Below, piece by piece: positions 43,332 to 53,439 of a DNA stretch of 64,000 nt. The stretch is from Streptomyces sp. CNH099 (lineage in GTDB: Bacteria > Actinomycetota > Actinomycetes > Streptomycetales > Streptomycetaceae): the NCBI GenBank assembly GCA_000514715.1, contig KI911459.1, positions 186,001 to 250,000 of the forward strand, given 5' to 3'. How positions within the stretch are numbered: the stretch's first letter is position 1; every line of letters begins with the position of its first letter. Below the pieces are notes generated by a model. The model did no database searches. It saw nothing but the letters and a program-made list of their open reading frames with translations, and was not told the DNA's origin. The translations under genes were made by a program, and so were the position numbers.

Positions 43332-44405
43332 GTGAGCAGGCTCCAGGCGGAGCACCTGTACAAGGTGTTCGGCAAACGGCCAGTAGACGCGGTCGCCAGG
43401 CTGGATGCGGGCGAGGACCGTGAGGAACTTCGTAAGAAGGGCACGACCGCAGCGGTGGTGGACGCGTCGTTCACCGTCCAGTCGGGCGAGATATTCGTGG
43501 TCATGGGCCTGTCAGGGTCCGGTAAATCGACATTGCTGCGCATGCTCAACGGGCTACTCGACACGACCTCGGGCCGGGTGCTCTTCGACGGCCAGGACCT
43601 GACGTCGCTGACCGACCGCGAGCTGCGCGACGTGCGTTCCACGAAGATCAGCATGGTCTTCCAGCACTTCGCGCTCTTCCCGCACCGCAGCGTTCTGGAG
43701 AACGCCGCGTACGGTCTTGAGGTCCAGGGCGTGCCCAGGGAGGAGCGTGAGAAGCGCGCCGCCGAGGCGTTGGAGCTGACCGGTCTGAAGGGCTGGGAGC
43801 ACCAGTGGCCCGACGAGCTGTCCGGCGGCATGAAGCAGCGCGTCGGCCTCGCCCGCGCGCTGGCCACCGACGCCGACCTGCTGCTTATGGACGAATCCTT
43901 CAGTGCCCTCGACCCGTTGATCCGGCGCGACATGCAGGACCAGCTCATCGAGCTGCAGTCCAAGCTGAAGAAGACCATCGTCTTCATTACCCACGACCTG
44001 AACGAGGCCATGCGCCTGGGCGACCGCATCGCCGTCATGCGCGACGGCCGCATCGTTCAGATAGGCAGCCCCGAGGACATCCTCGTCCGGCCCGCCGACG
44101 ACTACGTCCGGCGCTTCGTCGAGGACGTCGACCGCACCCGGGTGCTCACCGCGGGCTCGATCATGGAGGAGCCGGAGGACGGCCTCTCCCCGAAGGAGCT
44201 GCGCGAGACCGCGCCCGTCAGCGTCACCGAGGACACCCCGGTCGCCGAGCTGTTCGGCCCGTTCGCCACCGGCGACGACGCCGTCGGCGTCACCGACGCG
44301 GACGGCGACCTCGTGGGCCTCGTGGAGCGCGGCCGGCTGCTGTCCATCCTCGGCGACCAGGCCGACGACGACGAAGAAGGCGAAAAGGTGATCGCCGGTG
44401 CCTGA
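43332..44405 (+). CDS. opuAA: Glycine betaine/proline ABC transporter, ATP-binding protein
   Basis: A 357-residue ATPase. Walker A is MGLSGSGKSTLLRM, the Q-loop MVFQHFALFPHRSV, the signature LSGGMKQRVGLARAL and Walker B DLLLMDESFSALDPL. A C-terminal CBS-type region (from about residue 285, PVSVTEDTPVAELFGPF) ends in an acidic tail; in OpuA these domains sense ionic strength. The GTG with GAGGTG upstream fits the usual start SRLQAEHLYKVFG. It overlaps the permease gene by eight bases, so the two are translationally coupled. The system imports compatible solutes under osmotic stress. Confidence 0.94.
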   Translation: MSRLQAEHLYKVFGKRPVDAVARLDAGEDREELRKKGTTAAVVDASFTVQSGEIFVVMGLSGSGKSTLLRMLNGLLDTTSGRVLFDGQDLTSLTDRELRDVRSTKISMVFQHFALFPHRSVLENAAYGLEVQGVPREEREKRAAEALELTGLKGWEHQWPDELSGGMKQRVGLARALATDADLLLMDESFSALDPLIRRDMQDQLIELQSKLKKTIVFITHDLNEAMRLGDRIAVMRDGRIVQIGSPEDILVRPADDYVRRFVEDVDRTRVLTAGSIMEEPEDGLSPKELRETAPVSVTEDTPVAELFGPFATGDDAVGVTDADGDLVGLVERGRLLSILGDQADDDEEGEKVIAGA

Positions 44406-47025
44406 GATCGACTTCGGGTCCCGCGTCGAGTCGGCCGTCGACTGGCTCAAGGACCACCTCGGCTGGCTCTTCGACTTCATCGACACGGTCCTGTCGGGCA
44501 TGTACGACGGCGTCAACGCCGTCCTCGACGCCCCGGATCCGCTCGTCATGGCCGGCATCTTCGCCGTGATCGCCTTCTGGCTGCGCGGCCCGGTACCCGC
44601 GGTGCTCGCGTTCGCGGGCTTCGCCGTCATCGACTCCGTGCAGCTATGGCCGCAGGCCATGGAAACCCTGTCGATGGTGCTGGTCGCCACGGCGATCACC
44701 GTGGTGGTCGCCGTGCCCCTGGGCATCTGGGCGGCGCGCAACAAGGTCGTCAGCACGGCCGTCCGGCCGATGCTCGACTTCATGCAGACGATGCCCGCCT
44801 TCGTCTACCTGATCCCGGGCGTCATCTTCTTCTCCATCGGCATCACCCCGGGCATCATCGCGACCATCGTGTTCGCCATGCCGCCCGGCGTGCGCATGAC
44901 CGAGCTGGGCATCCGGCAGGTCGACGCGGAGCTGGTCGAGGCCGCCGAGGCGTTCGGCACCAAGCCCGCCGACACGCTGCGCCGCGTGCAGCTGCCGCTG
45001 GCGCTGCCGACGATCATGGCCGGCGTCAACCAGGTCATCATGCTCGCGCTGTCGATGGTCGTCATCGCCGGCATGGTCGGCGGCGGCGGCCTCGGCGAGG
45101 TCGTCTACAACGCCGTCACCCGGGTCGCCATCGGCACCGGGTTCGAGAGCGGCCTCGCCGTCGTCATCCTCGCCATGTACCTGGACCGGATGACCAGCGC
45201 GCTCAACCAGCGCGTCTCGCCGCTCGGCCGGCGCGCGCTCGCCAAGACCGCCGCCGCGGTCGACCGGTGGAAGTTCCTGCACTACAAGCCCACCACCGCG
45301 ATCGCCACCGTCGGCATCGTCGTGCTGGCGCTGCTCGCCGGCGGGCTGAACCTGGCCGAGGACGACGACGAGGGCACCCAGCCGGCCGCGGCCGCCACGG
45401 ACGTCGGCGAGGGCCGGAAGATCGACATCGGCTACATCCCGTGGGACGAGGGCATCGCCTCCACCTACCTGTGGCAGGAGGTGCTGGAGCGGCGCGGGTT
45501 CGAGACCGAGACCAAGCAGCTCGACCCGGGTCCGCTCTTCACCGCCGTCTCCGAGGGCCAGGTCGACTTCCAGACCGACGCCTGGCTGCCCGTCACGCAC
45601 GAGCAGTACTGGGACAAGTTCGGCGACAAGATGGAGGACATGGGCGCCTGGTACGGTCCGACGTCGCTGGAGCTGTCCGTCCCGTCGTACATGAAGGACA
45701 TCAAGTCCCTTGAGGATCTGAAGGACCACAAGGGCGAGTTCGACGGGAAGATCATCGGTATCGAGGCCAGCGCCGGGATGATGGGCATCCTGAAGGACAA
45801 GGTCGTGAAGGAGTACGGCCTGGGGGACTGGGAGGTCGTCTCCTCGTCCACGTCCTCGATGCTCGCGGAGCTGGAGCGCGCGTACCAGGCCGAGGAGCCG
45901 GTCGTCGTCACGCTGTGGTCGCCGCACTGGGCGTACAGCAAGTACGACCTGACCAAGCTGGAGGACCCGAAGGAGGCCTGGGGCTCCGGTGACGACGTGC
46001 ACACCACGGCGCGCCAGGGCTTCGCGAAGGACGAGCCGGTCGTCGCCGAGTGGCTGCGCAACTTCACCATGGAGGAGAAGGAGCTCACCAGCCTGGAGGA
46101 GATGATCGTCGACGCCGGTGAGGGCAACGAGCGGAAGGCCGTCCGCGACTGGCTGGAGCAGAACGAGGGCTACGTCGACAAGATCGCCCCGCTGCCCGGC
46201 GGCGGCAGCGGCGGCAGCACCCAGGGCAAGGACGCCGGCAAGACCGTGAACCTCGGCTACTTCCCGTGGGACGAGGCCATCGCGTCCACGTACCTGTGGC
46301 AGAACGTGCTGGAGGACCGCGGCTACAAGACCAACGTCAAGCAGCTCGACCCCGGCCCGCTCTACACCGCGCTCGCCGAGGGCCAGATGGACGTGCAGTT
46401 CGACGGCTGGCTGCCGGTCACGCACGAGCAGTACTGGGAGAGATTCGGCGACAACCTCACCGACGTCGGCGCCTGGTACGGGCCGACGACGCTGGAGCTG
46501 TCCGTCCCGTCGTACATGAAGGACATCAAGTCCCTTGAGGATCTGAAGGACCACAAGGGCGAGTTCGACGGGAAGATCATCGGCATCGAGGCCAGCGCCG
46601 GGATGATGGGCATCCTGAAGGACGAGGTCGTGAAGGAGTACGGCCTGGAGGACTGGGAGGTCGTCTCCTCGTCCACCTCCTCGATGCTCGCGGAGCTGGA
46701 GCGCGCGTACGACAAGAAGGAGCCCATCGTCGTCACGCTGTGGTCGCCGCACTGGGCCTACGGCAAGTGGGACCTGACCAAGCTGGAGGACCCGAAGGGG
46801 GCCTGGGGCGAGGGCGACGACATCCACACCGTGGCCAAGAAGGACTTCGCCGAGGACTTCCCGGAGTTCTACAAGTGGCTGAAGGACTTCACGCTCTCCG
46901 AGGAGGAGCTGTCCTCGCTGGAGGTCGAGATCCAGAACGGCGGGGAGGGCAACGAGAAGAAGTCCGCCCGCACGTGGATGGAGGACAACCCGGAGGTCAT
47001 CGACCGGATCGCACCGGTGTCCTGA
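44398..47025 (+). CDS. opuABC: Glycine betaine ABC permease fused to two tandem substrate-binding domains
   Basis: An 875-residue chimera. Residues about 50-320 form the permease with the coupling motif region AAEAFGTKPADTLRRVQLPL, ending with a further membrane helix (ATVGIVVLALLAGGL). Two OpuAC-type binding domains follow outside the membrane: domain 1 from about residue 340 (IGYIPWDEGIASTYLWQEVL) to 600, a Gly/Ser linker (GGGSGGSTQGKDAG), and domain 2 from about 615 (LGYFPWDEAIASTYLWQNVL) to the end. Trp residues in PWDE, GAWYGP and SPHWAY are expected to form the aromatic cage for the quaternary amine. A dimer of this subunit would carry four binding domains. A 221-base segment is nearly identical between the domains. 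Confidence 0.93.
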   Translation: MPEIDFGSRVESAVDWLKDHLGWLFDFIDTVLSGMYDGVNAVLDAPDPLVMAGIFAVIAFWLRGPVPAVLAFAGFAVIDSVQLWPQAMETLSMVLVATAITVVVAVPLGIWAARNKVVSTAVRPMLDFMQTMPAFVYLIPGVIFFSIGITPGIIATIVFAMPPGVRMTELGIRQVDAELVEAAEAFGTKPADTLRRVQLPLALPTIMAGVNQVIMLALSMVVIAGMVGGGGLGEVVYNAVTRVAIGTGFESGLAVVILAMYLDRMTSALNQRVSPLGRRALAKTAAAVDRWKFLHYKPTTAIATVGIVVLALLAGGLNLAEDDDEGTQPAAAATDVGEGRKIDIGYIPWDEGIASTYLWQEVLERRGFETETKQLDPGPLFTAVSEGQVDFQTDAWLPVTHEQYWDKFGDKMEDMGAWYGPTSLELSVPSYMKDIKSLEDLKDHKGEFDGKIIGIEASAGMMGILKDKVVKEYGLGDWEVVSSSTSSMLAELERAYQAEEPVVVTLWSPHWAYSKYDLTKLEDPKEAWGSGDDVHTTARQGFAKDEPVVAEWLRNFTMEEKELTSLEEMIVDAGEGNERKAVRDWLEQNEGYVDKIAPLPGGGSGGSTQGKDAGKTVNLGYFPWDEAIASTYLWQNVLEDRGYKTNVKQLDPGPLYTALAEGQMDVQFDGWLPVTHEQYWERFGDNLTDVGAWYGPTTLELSVPSYMKDIKSLEDLKDHKGEFDGKIIGIEASAGMMGILKDEVVKEYGLEDWEVVSSSTSSMLAELERAYDKKEPIVVTLWSPHWAYGKWDLTKLEDPKGAWGEGDDIHTVAKKDFAEDFPEFYKWLKDFTLSEEELSSLEVEIQNGGEGNEKKSARTWMEDNPEVIDRIAPVS
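45665..45885 (+). repeat. Intragenic repeat, copy 1 (binding domain 1)
   Basis: This segment of 221 bases matches the one 825 bases (275 codons) downstream with only about four substitutions, while the flanking parts of the two domains differ clearly. It encodes the middle of the binding domain, including PSYMKDIKSLEDLKDHKGEF. Confidence 0.9.
46490..46710 (+). repeat. Intragenic repeat, copy 2 (binding domain 2)
   Basis: Second copy of the near-identical segment. The differences seen include a silent T/C at 45759/46584 and changes giving Lys/Glu and Gly/Glu. Such homogeneity within diverged domains points to recent gene conversion or strong constraint. Confidence 0.9.
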
Positions 47026-47042
47026 CCGACGGACGGCACATC

Positions 47043-47086
47043 GGGCGCCCCGTCGTCCCCCCGCCCGGGGGGACGGCGGGGCGCCC
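47043..47086. terminator. Bidirectional terminator after the betaine transporter
   Basis: A 20-base-pair stem with one G-T wobble and a 4-base loop, reaching from GGGCGCCCCGTCG to CGGCGGGGCGCCC, in the 67-base gap between convergent genes. One of the strongest hairpins in the window. Confidence 0.8.
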
Positions 47087-47092
47087 GCCTGT

Positions 47093-47821
47093 TCACGCCC
47101 CGTGCAGCGCCGCCCCCAGCACCCGCGGCGCCTCGGCCAGCGACGGGCCGTACCACGTCAGATGGCGCCCGCTGACCAGCGCCGCCGGCATCCCCGGGAA
47201 CGCCTCCGGCCCGTCGTCCGCCGCGAAGGCGTACGGCTCGTCCGGCAGCACCACCAGCTCCGCCCCGCTCTCCCGCAGCCGGGGCAGGGGCATCCGCGGA
47301 TAGCGCTCCGCATGCCCCGCGTACACGTTGTCCACCCCCAGCCGCGCCAGCAGGTCCCCGGCGAACGTGTCCCGGCCCAGCACCATCCACGGCCGCCGCC
47401 ACACCGGCACCACCGCGGGCCGCCCCCGCCCCGCCGCCGGCGGCCGTACGTCCCGCCACGCCGCCTCCGCGGCGGCCAGCCACCCCGGCCGCGCCGCCGC
47501 ACCGCACGCCGCCAGCACCCGGGCCAGCTCCGCGAACGCCTGCTCCAGCGTGCGGACCTCGGTGACCAGCACCTCCAGACCGGCCGCCCGCAGCGCGGCG
47601 AGGTCGGGTGCGCGGTTCTCCTCCTCGTTGGCGACGACCAGGTCCGGGGCCAGCCCGGCGATCCGCCCGACGTCCGGGTTCTTCGTCCCCCGTATCCGCG
47701 CGACGCCGAGCCCGGCCGGGTGGCTGCACCAGTCGGTGGCGCCGACCAGCACGCCGGGCGCGGACGCGGCGATCGCCTCGGTCAGCGACGGCACCAGGGA
47801 GACGACCCGCCTGCCTGTCAC
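47093..47821 (-). CDS. Helical backbone metal receptor / BtuF-like cobalamin-binding protein, cytoplasmic
   Basis: A 242-residue protein with the fold of BtuF/FhuD-type binding proteins: RRVVSLVPSLTEAIAASAPG, the long backbone helix region LEQAFAELARVLAACG, and VVLPDEPYAFAADDG near the end. There is no signal peptide, so it would stay in the cytoplasm unlike true transport receptors. The GTG chosen has GAGGTGG five bases upstream; two GTG codons further upstream are possible starts (up to 47830). No transporter genes adjoin it. Ligand unknown; cobalamin or a metal chelate is a family-based guess. Confidence 0.8.
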   Translation of the reverse strand: MTGRRVVSLVPSLTEAIAASAPGVLVGATDWCSHPAGLGVARIRGTKNPDVGRIAGLAPDLVVANEEENRAPDLAALRAAGLEVLVTEVRTLEQAFAELARVLAACGAAARPGWLAAAEAAWRDVRPPAAGRGRPAVVPVWRRPWMVLGRDTFAGDLLARLGVDNVYAGHAERYPRMPLPRLRESGAELVVLPDEPYAFAADDGPEAFPGMPAALVSGRHLTWYGPSLAEAPRVLGAALHGA

Positions 47822-47896
47822 GTTCACCACCTCAGGCTACGGCCCCTTCGGCGGCCCGCGGCGCCGCGGACGCGGCCGGGCGCCGGCCGGCCGCCG

Positions 47897-48979
47897 TCAG
47901 CGTGCCGGGGCGGCGAGGAGGCGGCCGCGGGCCACCGCCGCCGCCGTCCGCACCGCGGCCGTCAGCCAGGCCGCGACCAGCAGCCCGTACAGCAGCACCG
48001 CCAGCCCGCGGAACGCCGTCAGCCCCGTGTGCTCCGCCAGGCTCGCCGCGCCCGTCACGCACGTGCCCACCGGGAACGTGAACGCCCACCACGTCAGCGC
48101 GAACGGCATGCCGCGGCGCACGGCCCGGACGACCAGCGCCCCCGCCACTGCCAGCCACAGCAGCGCGAAGCCCAGCACCGGCACCCCGTACAGCGTCGCG
48201 AACGCCCCCGGCACCGCCGCCGAGCCGTCCGCCAGCGCGCCCGCCGCCGTCGTCGACTGCCCGAGCGGCCCCAGCACCAGGAACAGCGCCGGCGTCAGCG
48301 CGAGCGGCAGCGGCCCGCGCTCCACCAGCCGGGCGAACACCAGCGGCAGCATCAGCAGCGTCGCCAGCAGGCTCATCCCGAACATCGCGAAGCACCCCAG
48401 CGCCAGCGACTCCCGCCACTGCCCCGCCGGCAGCCGCGCCGCCAGCGCCGGGCCCGTCGCGGCCGACACCATCGGCGCCACCACCGGCAGCAGCCACACC
48501 GGCGAGGCGTCGCCGGGTCGCACCCGGTGGCGTACGACCATCAGACACGGCACCGCCACGGCCGCCGCCAGCCCCACCGTGGTGCCCGCCACCCACAGCG
48601 CGGCGTGCGCGGCGGCCGCCGCGCCGGTCCCCGTCACCCGCGCGCCCGCGGCCGTCGTCGCGGCACCCACCGCGAGCAGGGCCATCGACAGGCACCCGTA
48701 GAACGGCGCGACCGCCGGATCGGCGAGATGCGCGCGGGCGCGGTCGGCGTGCCGGGCCCAGTGCACGGCGCGCGCGGCCAGGAGCACGGCGAGGAAGACG
48801 GCGGACAGCGCCCACACGGGTACGAGCGCGGCGGCCGGCAGCCCGACGGCGGTGCCGGCGGTGGCGACGATGGCGGTGCCCATGACGCCGGCGTACCACT
48901 GGGGGCCGAGGTCGCGGGTGGAGAGGCGGTGCCGGACGTGTGCGGTGGCACGGGGGCGTACGAGGGTGGTGGCGGCCAT
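47897..48979 (-). CDS. TDT-family transporter (tellurite resistance/dicarboxylate/sulfite exporter type)
   Basis: A 360-residue membrane protein with about ten hydrophobic helices. LGPQWYAGVMGTAIVATAG at the start and the LLMLPLVFARLVERGPLPLA and WWAFTFPVGTCVTGAASLAE segments fit the TDT family, which includes sulfite exporters and malate transporters. It is transcribed divergently from a LysR gene with a palindrome between the two, so the LysR protein probably controls it. Substrate cannot be read from sequence. Confidence 0.87.
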   Translation of the reverse strand: MAATTLVRPRATAHVRHRLSTRDLGPQWYAGVMGTAIVATAGTAVGLPAAALVPVWALSAVFLAVLLAARAVHWARHADRARAHLADPAVAPFYGCLSMALLAVGAATTAAGARVTGTGAAAAAHAALWVAGTTVGLAAAVAVPCLMVVRHRVRPGDASPVWLLPVVAPMVSAATGPALAARLPAGQWRESLALGCFAMFGMSLLATLLMLPLVFARLVERGPLPLALTPALFLVLGPLGQSTTAAGALADGSAAVPGAFATLYGVPVLGFALLWLAVAGALVVRAVRRGMPFALTWWAFTFPVGTCVTGAASLAEHTGLTAFRGLAVLLYGLLVAAWLTAAVRTAAAVARGRLLAAPAR

Positions 48980-49033
48980 GGCGTCAGCCTCGCCGGGGGC
49001 GGGGGCGCCCGGTAGGCCCCGCCGGCCTCTCGG

Positions 49034-49054
49034 CTCATAAGCTGGGGTTATGAG
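49034..49054. promoter_or_regulatory. LysR-type palindromic operator overlapping the LysR start codon
   Basis: Perfect arms CTCATAA and TTATGAG separated by seven bases; the inner part fits the T-N11-A rule for LysR regulators. It overlaps the -10-like TAAGCT (49038-49043) and the ATG at 49050, so binding would shut off the regulator itself while leaving access to the divergent exporter promoter. Confidence 0.7.
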
Positions 49055-49988
49055 CGAGTACGAGGCCGGGGGCGTCCCGGAGCCGTCGGTGGCCCGCCGG
49101 GTGCCGGACCTGGCGGCGCTGGAACTGCTGCTCGCCGTCGCCCGGCTGGGCAGCCTCGGGCGCGCGGCGAAGGCCGTCGGCGTGAGCCAGCCCGCCGCCA
49201 GCGCCCGCATCCGGTCCATGGAACGGCAGCTGGGCGTCGCGCTCGTGCACCGCTCGCCGGCCGGGTCGCGGCTCACCGAGGCGGGCGGCGTGGTCACGGA
49301 GTGGGCCCGGCGGGTGGTGGAGGCCGCGGAGGCGTTCGACGCGGGCGCGCAGGCGCTGCGGGCCCGGCGTGACTCGCGGCTGCGGGTGGCGGCGAGCCTC
49401 ACGGTGGCGGAGTACCTGCTGCCGGGGTGGCTGGTCGCGCTGCGCGCCGCCCGGCCGGAGACGGCGGTGTCGCTGCAGGCGGGGAACTCCGCGGCGGTGG
49501 CGGCGCAGGTGCGGGCCGGGTCGGCGGACCTGGGGTTCGTCGAGGGGCCGGACGTGCCGGCGGGGCTGGACGGCGCGGTGATCGGCCACGACCGGCTGCT
49601 GGTCGTCGTGGCCCCGTCGCACACGTGGGCGCGGCGGAGCGGGATGCCGCCGGCGGAGGTGGCGGGCGCGGCGCTGGTGCTGCGGGAGCAGGGGTCGGGT
49701 ACGCGCCAGGTGCTGGACGAGGCGCTCGTCCCGCACGGCGGGCTGGGGGCGCCGCTGCTGGAGCTGGCGTCGACGACGGCGGTGAAGTCGGCGGCGGTGA
49801 CGGGGGCGGGGCCCGCGGTGCTGTCGGAGCTGGCGGTGGCGGACGAGCTGGCGGCGCGCAGGCTGGTGGCGGTGCCGGTGGCGGGGCTGGACCTGACGCG
49901 GGCGCTGCGGGCGGTGTGGCCCCGGGGCCAGCGGCCCTCGGGCCCGGCCCGGGACCTGCTCGCGCTGACGCGGGGCGCGGGTCCGTAG
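49050..49988 (+). CDS. LysR-family transcriptional regulator
   Basis: A 312-residue regulator. The HTH covers residues about 20-80 (LELLLAVARLGSLGRAAKAV, SQPAASARIRSMERQLGVAL, HRSPAGSRLTEAG); the effector domain follows with LRVAASLTVAEYLLPGWLV and DLGFVEGPDVPAGLDGAVIG. No ribosome site precedes the ATG; TAAGCT six bases upstream suggests a leaderless message. The divergent TDT exporter is the likely target. Confidence 0.9.
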   Translation: MSEYEAGGVPEPSVARRVPDLAALELLLAVARLGSLGRAAKAVGVSQPAASARIRSMERQLGVALVHRSPAGSRLTEAGGVVTEWARRVVEAAEAFDAGAQALRARRDSRLRVAASLTVAEYLLPGWLVALRAARPETAVSLQAGNSAAVAAQVRAGSADLGFVEGPDVPAGLDGAVIGHDRLLVVVAPSHTWARRSGMPPAEVAGAALVLREQGSGTRQVLDEALVPHGGLGAPLLELASTTAVKSAAVTGAGPAVLSELAVADELAARRLVAVPVAGLDLTRALRAVWPRGQRPSGPARDLLALTRGAGP

Positions 49989-50051
49989 GCGGTCGGGAGG
50001 CGCCCCGGACCCGCCCCTCCCCGCTCCCCGGGGCTCCGCCCCCGGACCCCC

Positions 50052-50149
50052 GCGGGGCAGTGCCCCTGCACCCGCGCGGGGCTGTGCCCCCGCACCCGCG
50101 CGGGGCTGCGCTCCCGGACCCCCTGCGGGGCTGCGCCCCTGCACCCCAG
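50052..50149. repeat. Four tandem GC-rich intergenic units of 24-25 bp
   Basis: Units beginning GCGGGGC (positions 50052, 50076, 50100, 50125), each with the self-complementary core GCGGGGCTGCGCCCC or a variant. Decayed copies flank the array (about 50023-50051 and 50204-50252). The array fills the 301-base gap between two convergent genes and every unit can fold into a small hairpin, so it may act as a composite terminator. Confidence 0.75.
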
Positions 50150-50289
50150 ACGCCGGGGCCCTGCCCCGGGCACTCCGCCGAGGCTGCCGCCCCCCGCACC
50201 CCACCGGGCTGTGCCCCCGTACTCCTGCGGGGCAGGCCCGTACCGCCTGCACTCAAGCCCGGCCGCTGACGCACCGCCCCCCGGAGGGC

Positions 50290-50981
50290 TCAGCCCGCCG
50301 CCGCCACCAGGCCCCGCAGCACCCGCGTGTCGTCGTCCATCTCCGGGTGCCACTGCACCCCCAGCGCGAAGCCCCCCGCGTCCGGCAGCTCCAGCGCCTC
50401 CACCGCCCCGTCCGCCGCGTACGCCGACGCGATCACGCCGGCGCCCAGCTCCGCCACCGCCTGGTGGTGGTACGTCGGGACCGTCACCGCCTCCGGCAGC
50501 AGTGCGGCGAGCCGCGTGCCCGGCACCGGTGTGACCTCGTGGGCGCCGAAGACGCCCGGGCGGTCGCGGTGGCCGTCCATGTGCTGGAGCAGCGTGCCGC
50601 CGCGCGCGACGTTCAGCAGCTGCGCCCCGCGGCAGATCCCCAGCAGCGGCAGCTCCGCCGCCAGCGCCGCGTCGATCAGGGCCAGTTCCCAGGCGTCCCG
50701 CTCGCGCGACGTCGGGGTGGCGGCGTCCGTGCGCGGGTCGGCGGCGGCGCCGTAGCGGGCCGGGTCCAGGTCCGGGCCGCCCGCGACGACCAGGCCGTCC
50801 AGGCGGCGCAGCGCTTCCGGCGCGCGGGCCGGCGCGTCCGGCGGGAGCAGCGCCGCGAGGCCGCCGGCGCGCTGGGTGAGGCGGTGGTAGCCGGCCGGCA
50901 GGAGGGCGGCGGGCAGCCGCCACCGGCCCCACCGGGCCTCGTCGACGAGGTACGTGGAGATGCCGATCAGGGGCCGGGTCG

Positions 50982-50985
<4 letters not shown>
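50290..50985 (-). CDS. Gamma-glutamyl amide hydrolase, class I glutamine amidotransferase (PuuD-like)
   Basis: A 231-residue Peptidase C26 enzyme. PLIGISTYLVDEARWG opens the protein, GLVVAGGPDLDPARYG follows, the nucleophile Cys is in LLGICRGAQLLNVARGG, and the His-Glu pair in FALGVQWHPEMD. Family members cleave gamma-glutamyl bonds, for example gamma-glutamyl-GABA in putrescine breakdown. Its ATG overlaps the stop codon of the permease gene (ATGA), so they are translationally coupled. In this cluster gamma-glutamylglycine is a fitting substrate (inference). Confidence 0.9.
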
Positions 50986-52505
<1,520 letters not shown>

Positions 52506-52558
52506 GGTGCCGCTCCTGCCTCAACGGACGGTGGGGACGCGGTTAATGGTGCGGTCCC

Positions 52559-52567
52559 ATACCTTTG
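52559..52567. promoter_or_regulatory. Half-site shared with the glnA4 operator, upstream of the permease
   Basis: ATACCTTTG here is the reverse complement of CAAAGGTAT found at the left half of the palindrome upstream of the ligase gene (53438-53446). It lies 54 bases before the permease start codon. A nine-base match by itself is weak, but both sites flank the same regulator gene. Confidence 0.5.
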
Positions 52568-52649
52568 CGGCGCCGGGGTGGCAAGCGCAAGCCCCGTGCG
52601 TGAACGTCCTGTTACGGCGCCCCCGCCCCGGGGCCTAACCGTGCGGTGC

Positions 52650-53390
52650 TCAGCCCAGGAAGCCGCGCAGCAGCGCCGCGGTGCCGGCGCAGTGCTCCCG
52701 CATCGCCTCGCGGGCGGCGTCCGGGTCGCCGCCGAGCACCGCGCCCACGACCGCGGCGTGCTGCGCCTGGCTGTGCTCCAGGTTCCGCACCAGCAGCGGG
52801 ATGCAGTCCAGCAGGTCGTTGACGGTGGCCCGGACGGCGGCGTACTGCGCCGCGAGCCGCGGCGAGCCCGCCAGCTCCGCCAGGGTCAGGTGCAGCAGGG
52901 TGTCCAGCCGCCGGTAGTCGCCCAGCGGCGCGTCCTGCGTCGTCTGCAGGGCGGCGCGCAGCCGCGCCCGCTGCTCCGCCGTCAGGTCCGTGCCGGCGCA
53001 CAGTTCCGCGGCGCCGGTCTCCAGCACCTCCCGGAACCGGAGTACGTCCTCCAGGCCCGTACGCTCCGTACGCCGGCGCAACTCCTCCTGCGCGTCCCGG
53101 CGCGCGGTCGTGCGCTCCCGTACGAACGTGCCCCCGTACCGCCCCCGGCGGCTCTCCACCAGGCCCTCGTCCTGCAGCACCTTCAGCACGTCCCGCAGCG
53201 TCACCCGGCTGATCCGCAGCCGCCCGGCCAGCTCCCGCTCCGCGGGCAGCCGCTCGCCCGGCGGCACCAGCCCCAGCCGCAGCACCTGCAGTATCTGCTC
53301 CAGCGCCTCCTCGAAGCCGTTGCCCGCGCGCACCGGACGCAGTACGGTCCGCAGCCCGTCGCCGGCCGCCTCGGTGGTGAACGCCCGCAT
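52650..53390 (-). CDS. FadR-type GntR transcriptional regulator
   Basis: A 246-residue regulator. The winged HTH spans residues about 30-95 (LRLGLVPPGERLPAERELAG, ISRVTLRDVLKVLQDEGLVE), and the FCD domain includes EVLETGAAELCAGTDLTAEQ and HSQAQHAAVVGAVLGGDPDA. The ATG was selected over a GTG 13 codons upstream, which has poor spacing. It sits between the permease-hydrolase pair and the ligase operon and should control both; the inducer is probably ethanolamine or a gamma-glutamyl derivative. Confidence 0.9.
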   Translation of the reverse strand: MRAFTTEAAGDGLRTVLRPVRAGNGFEEALEQILQVLRLGLVPPGERLPAERELAGRLRISRVTLRDVLKVLQDEGLVESRRGRYGGTFVRERTTARRDAQEELRRRTERTGLEDVLRFREVLETGAAELCAGTDLTAEQRARLRAALQTTQDAPLGDYRRLDTLLHLTLAELAGSPRLAAQYAAVRATVNDLLDCIPLLVRNLEHSQAQHAAVVGAVLGGDPDAAREAMREHCAGTAALLRGFLG

Positions 53391-53439
53391 TCCCGACCCC
53401 CGCTCCGCCGACCCGCTGCCCCGGCCCACTTCCCCATCA

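Noticed and set aside
44644..46827. 727-residue minus-strand open frame opposite the betaine permease
   Set aside because: Antisense image of the permease and its tandem domains, low-complexity composition only.
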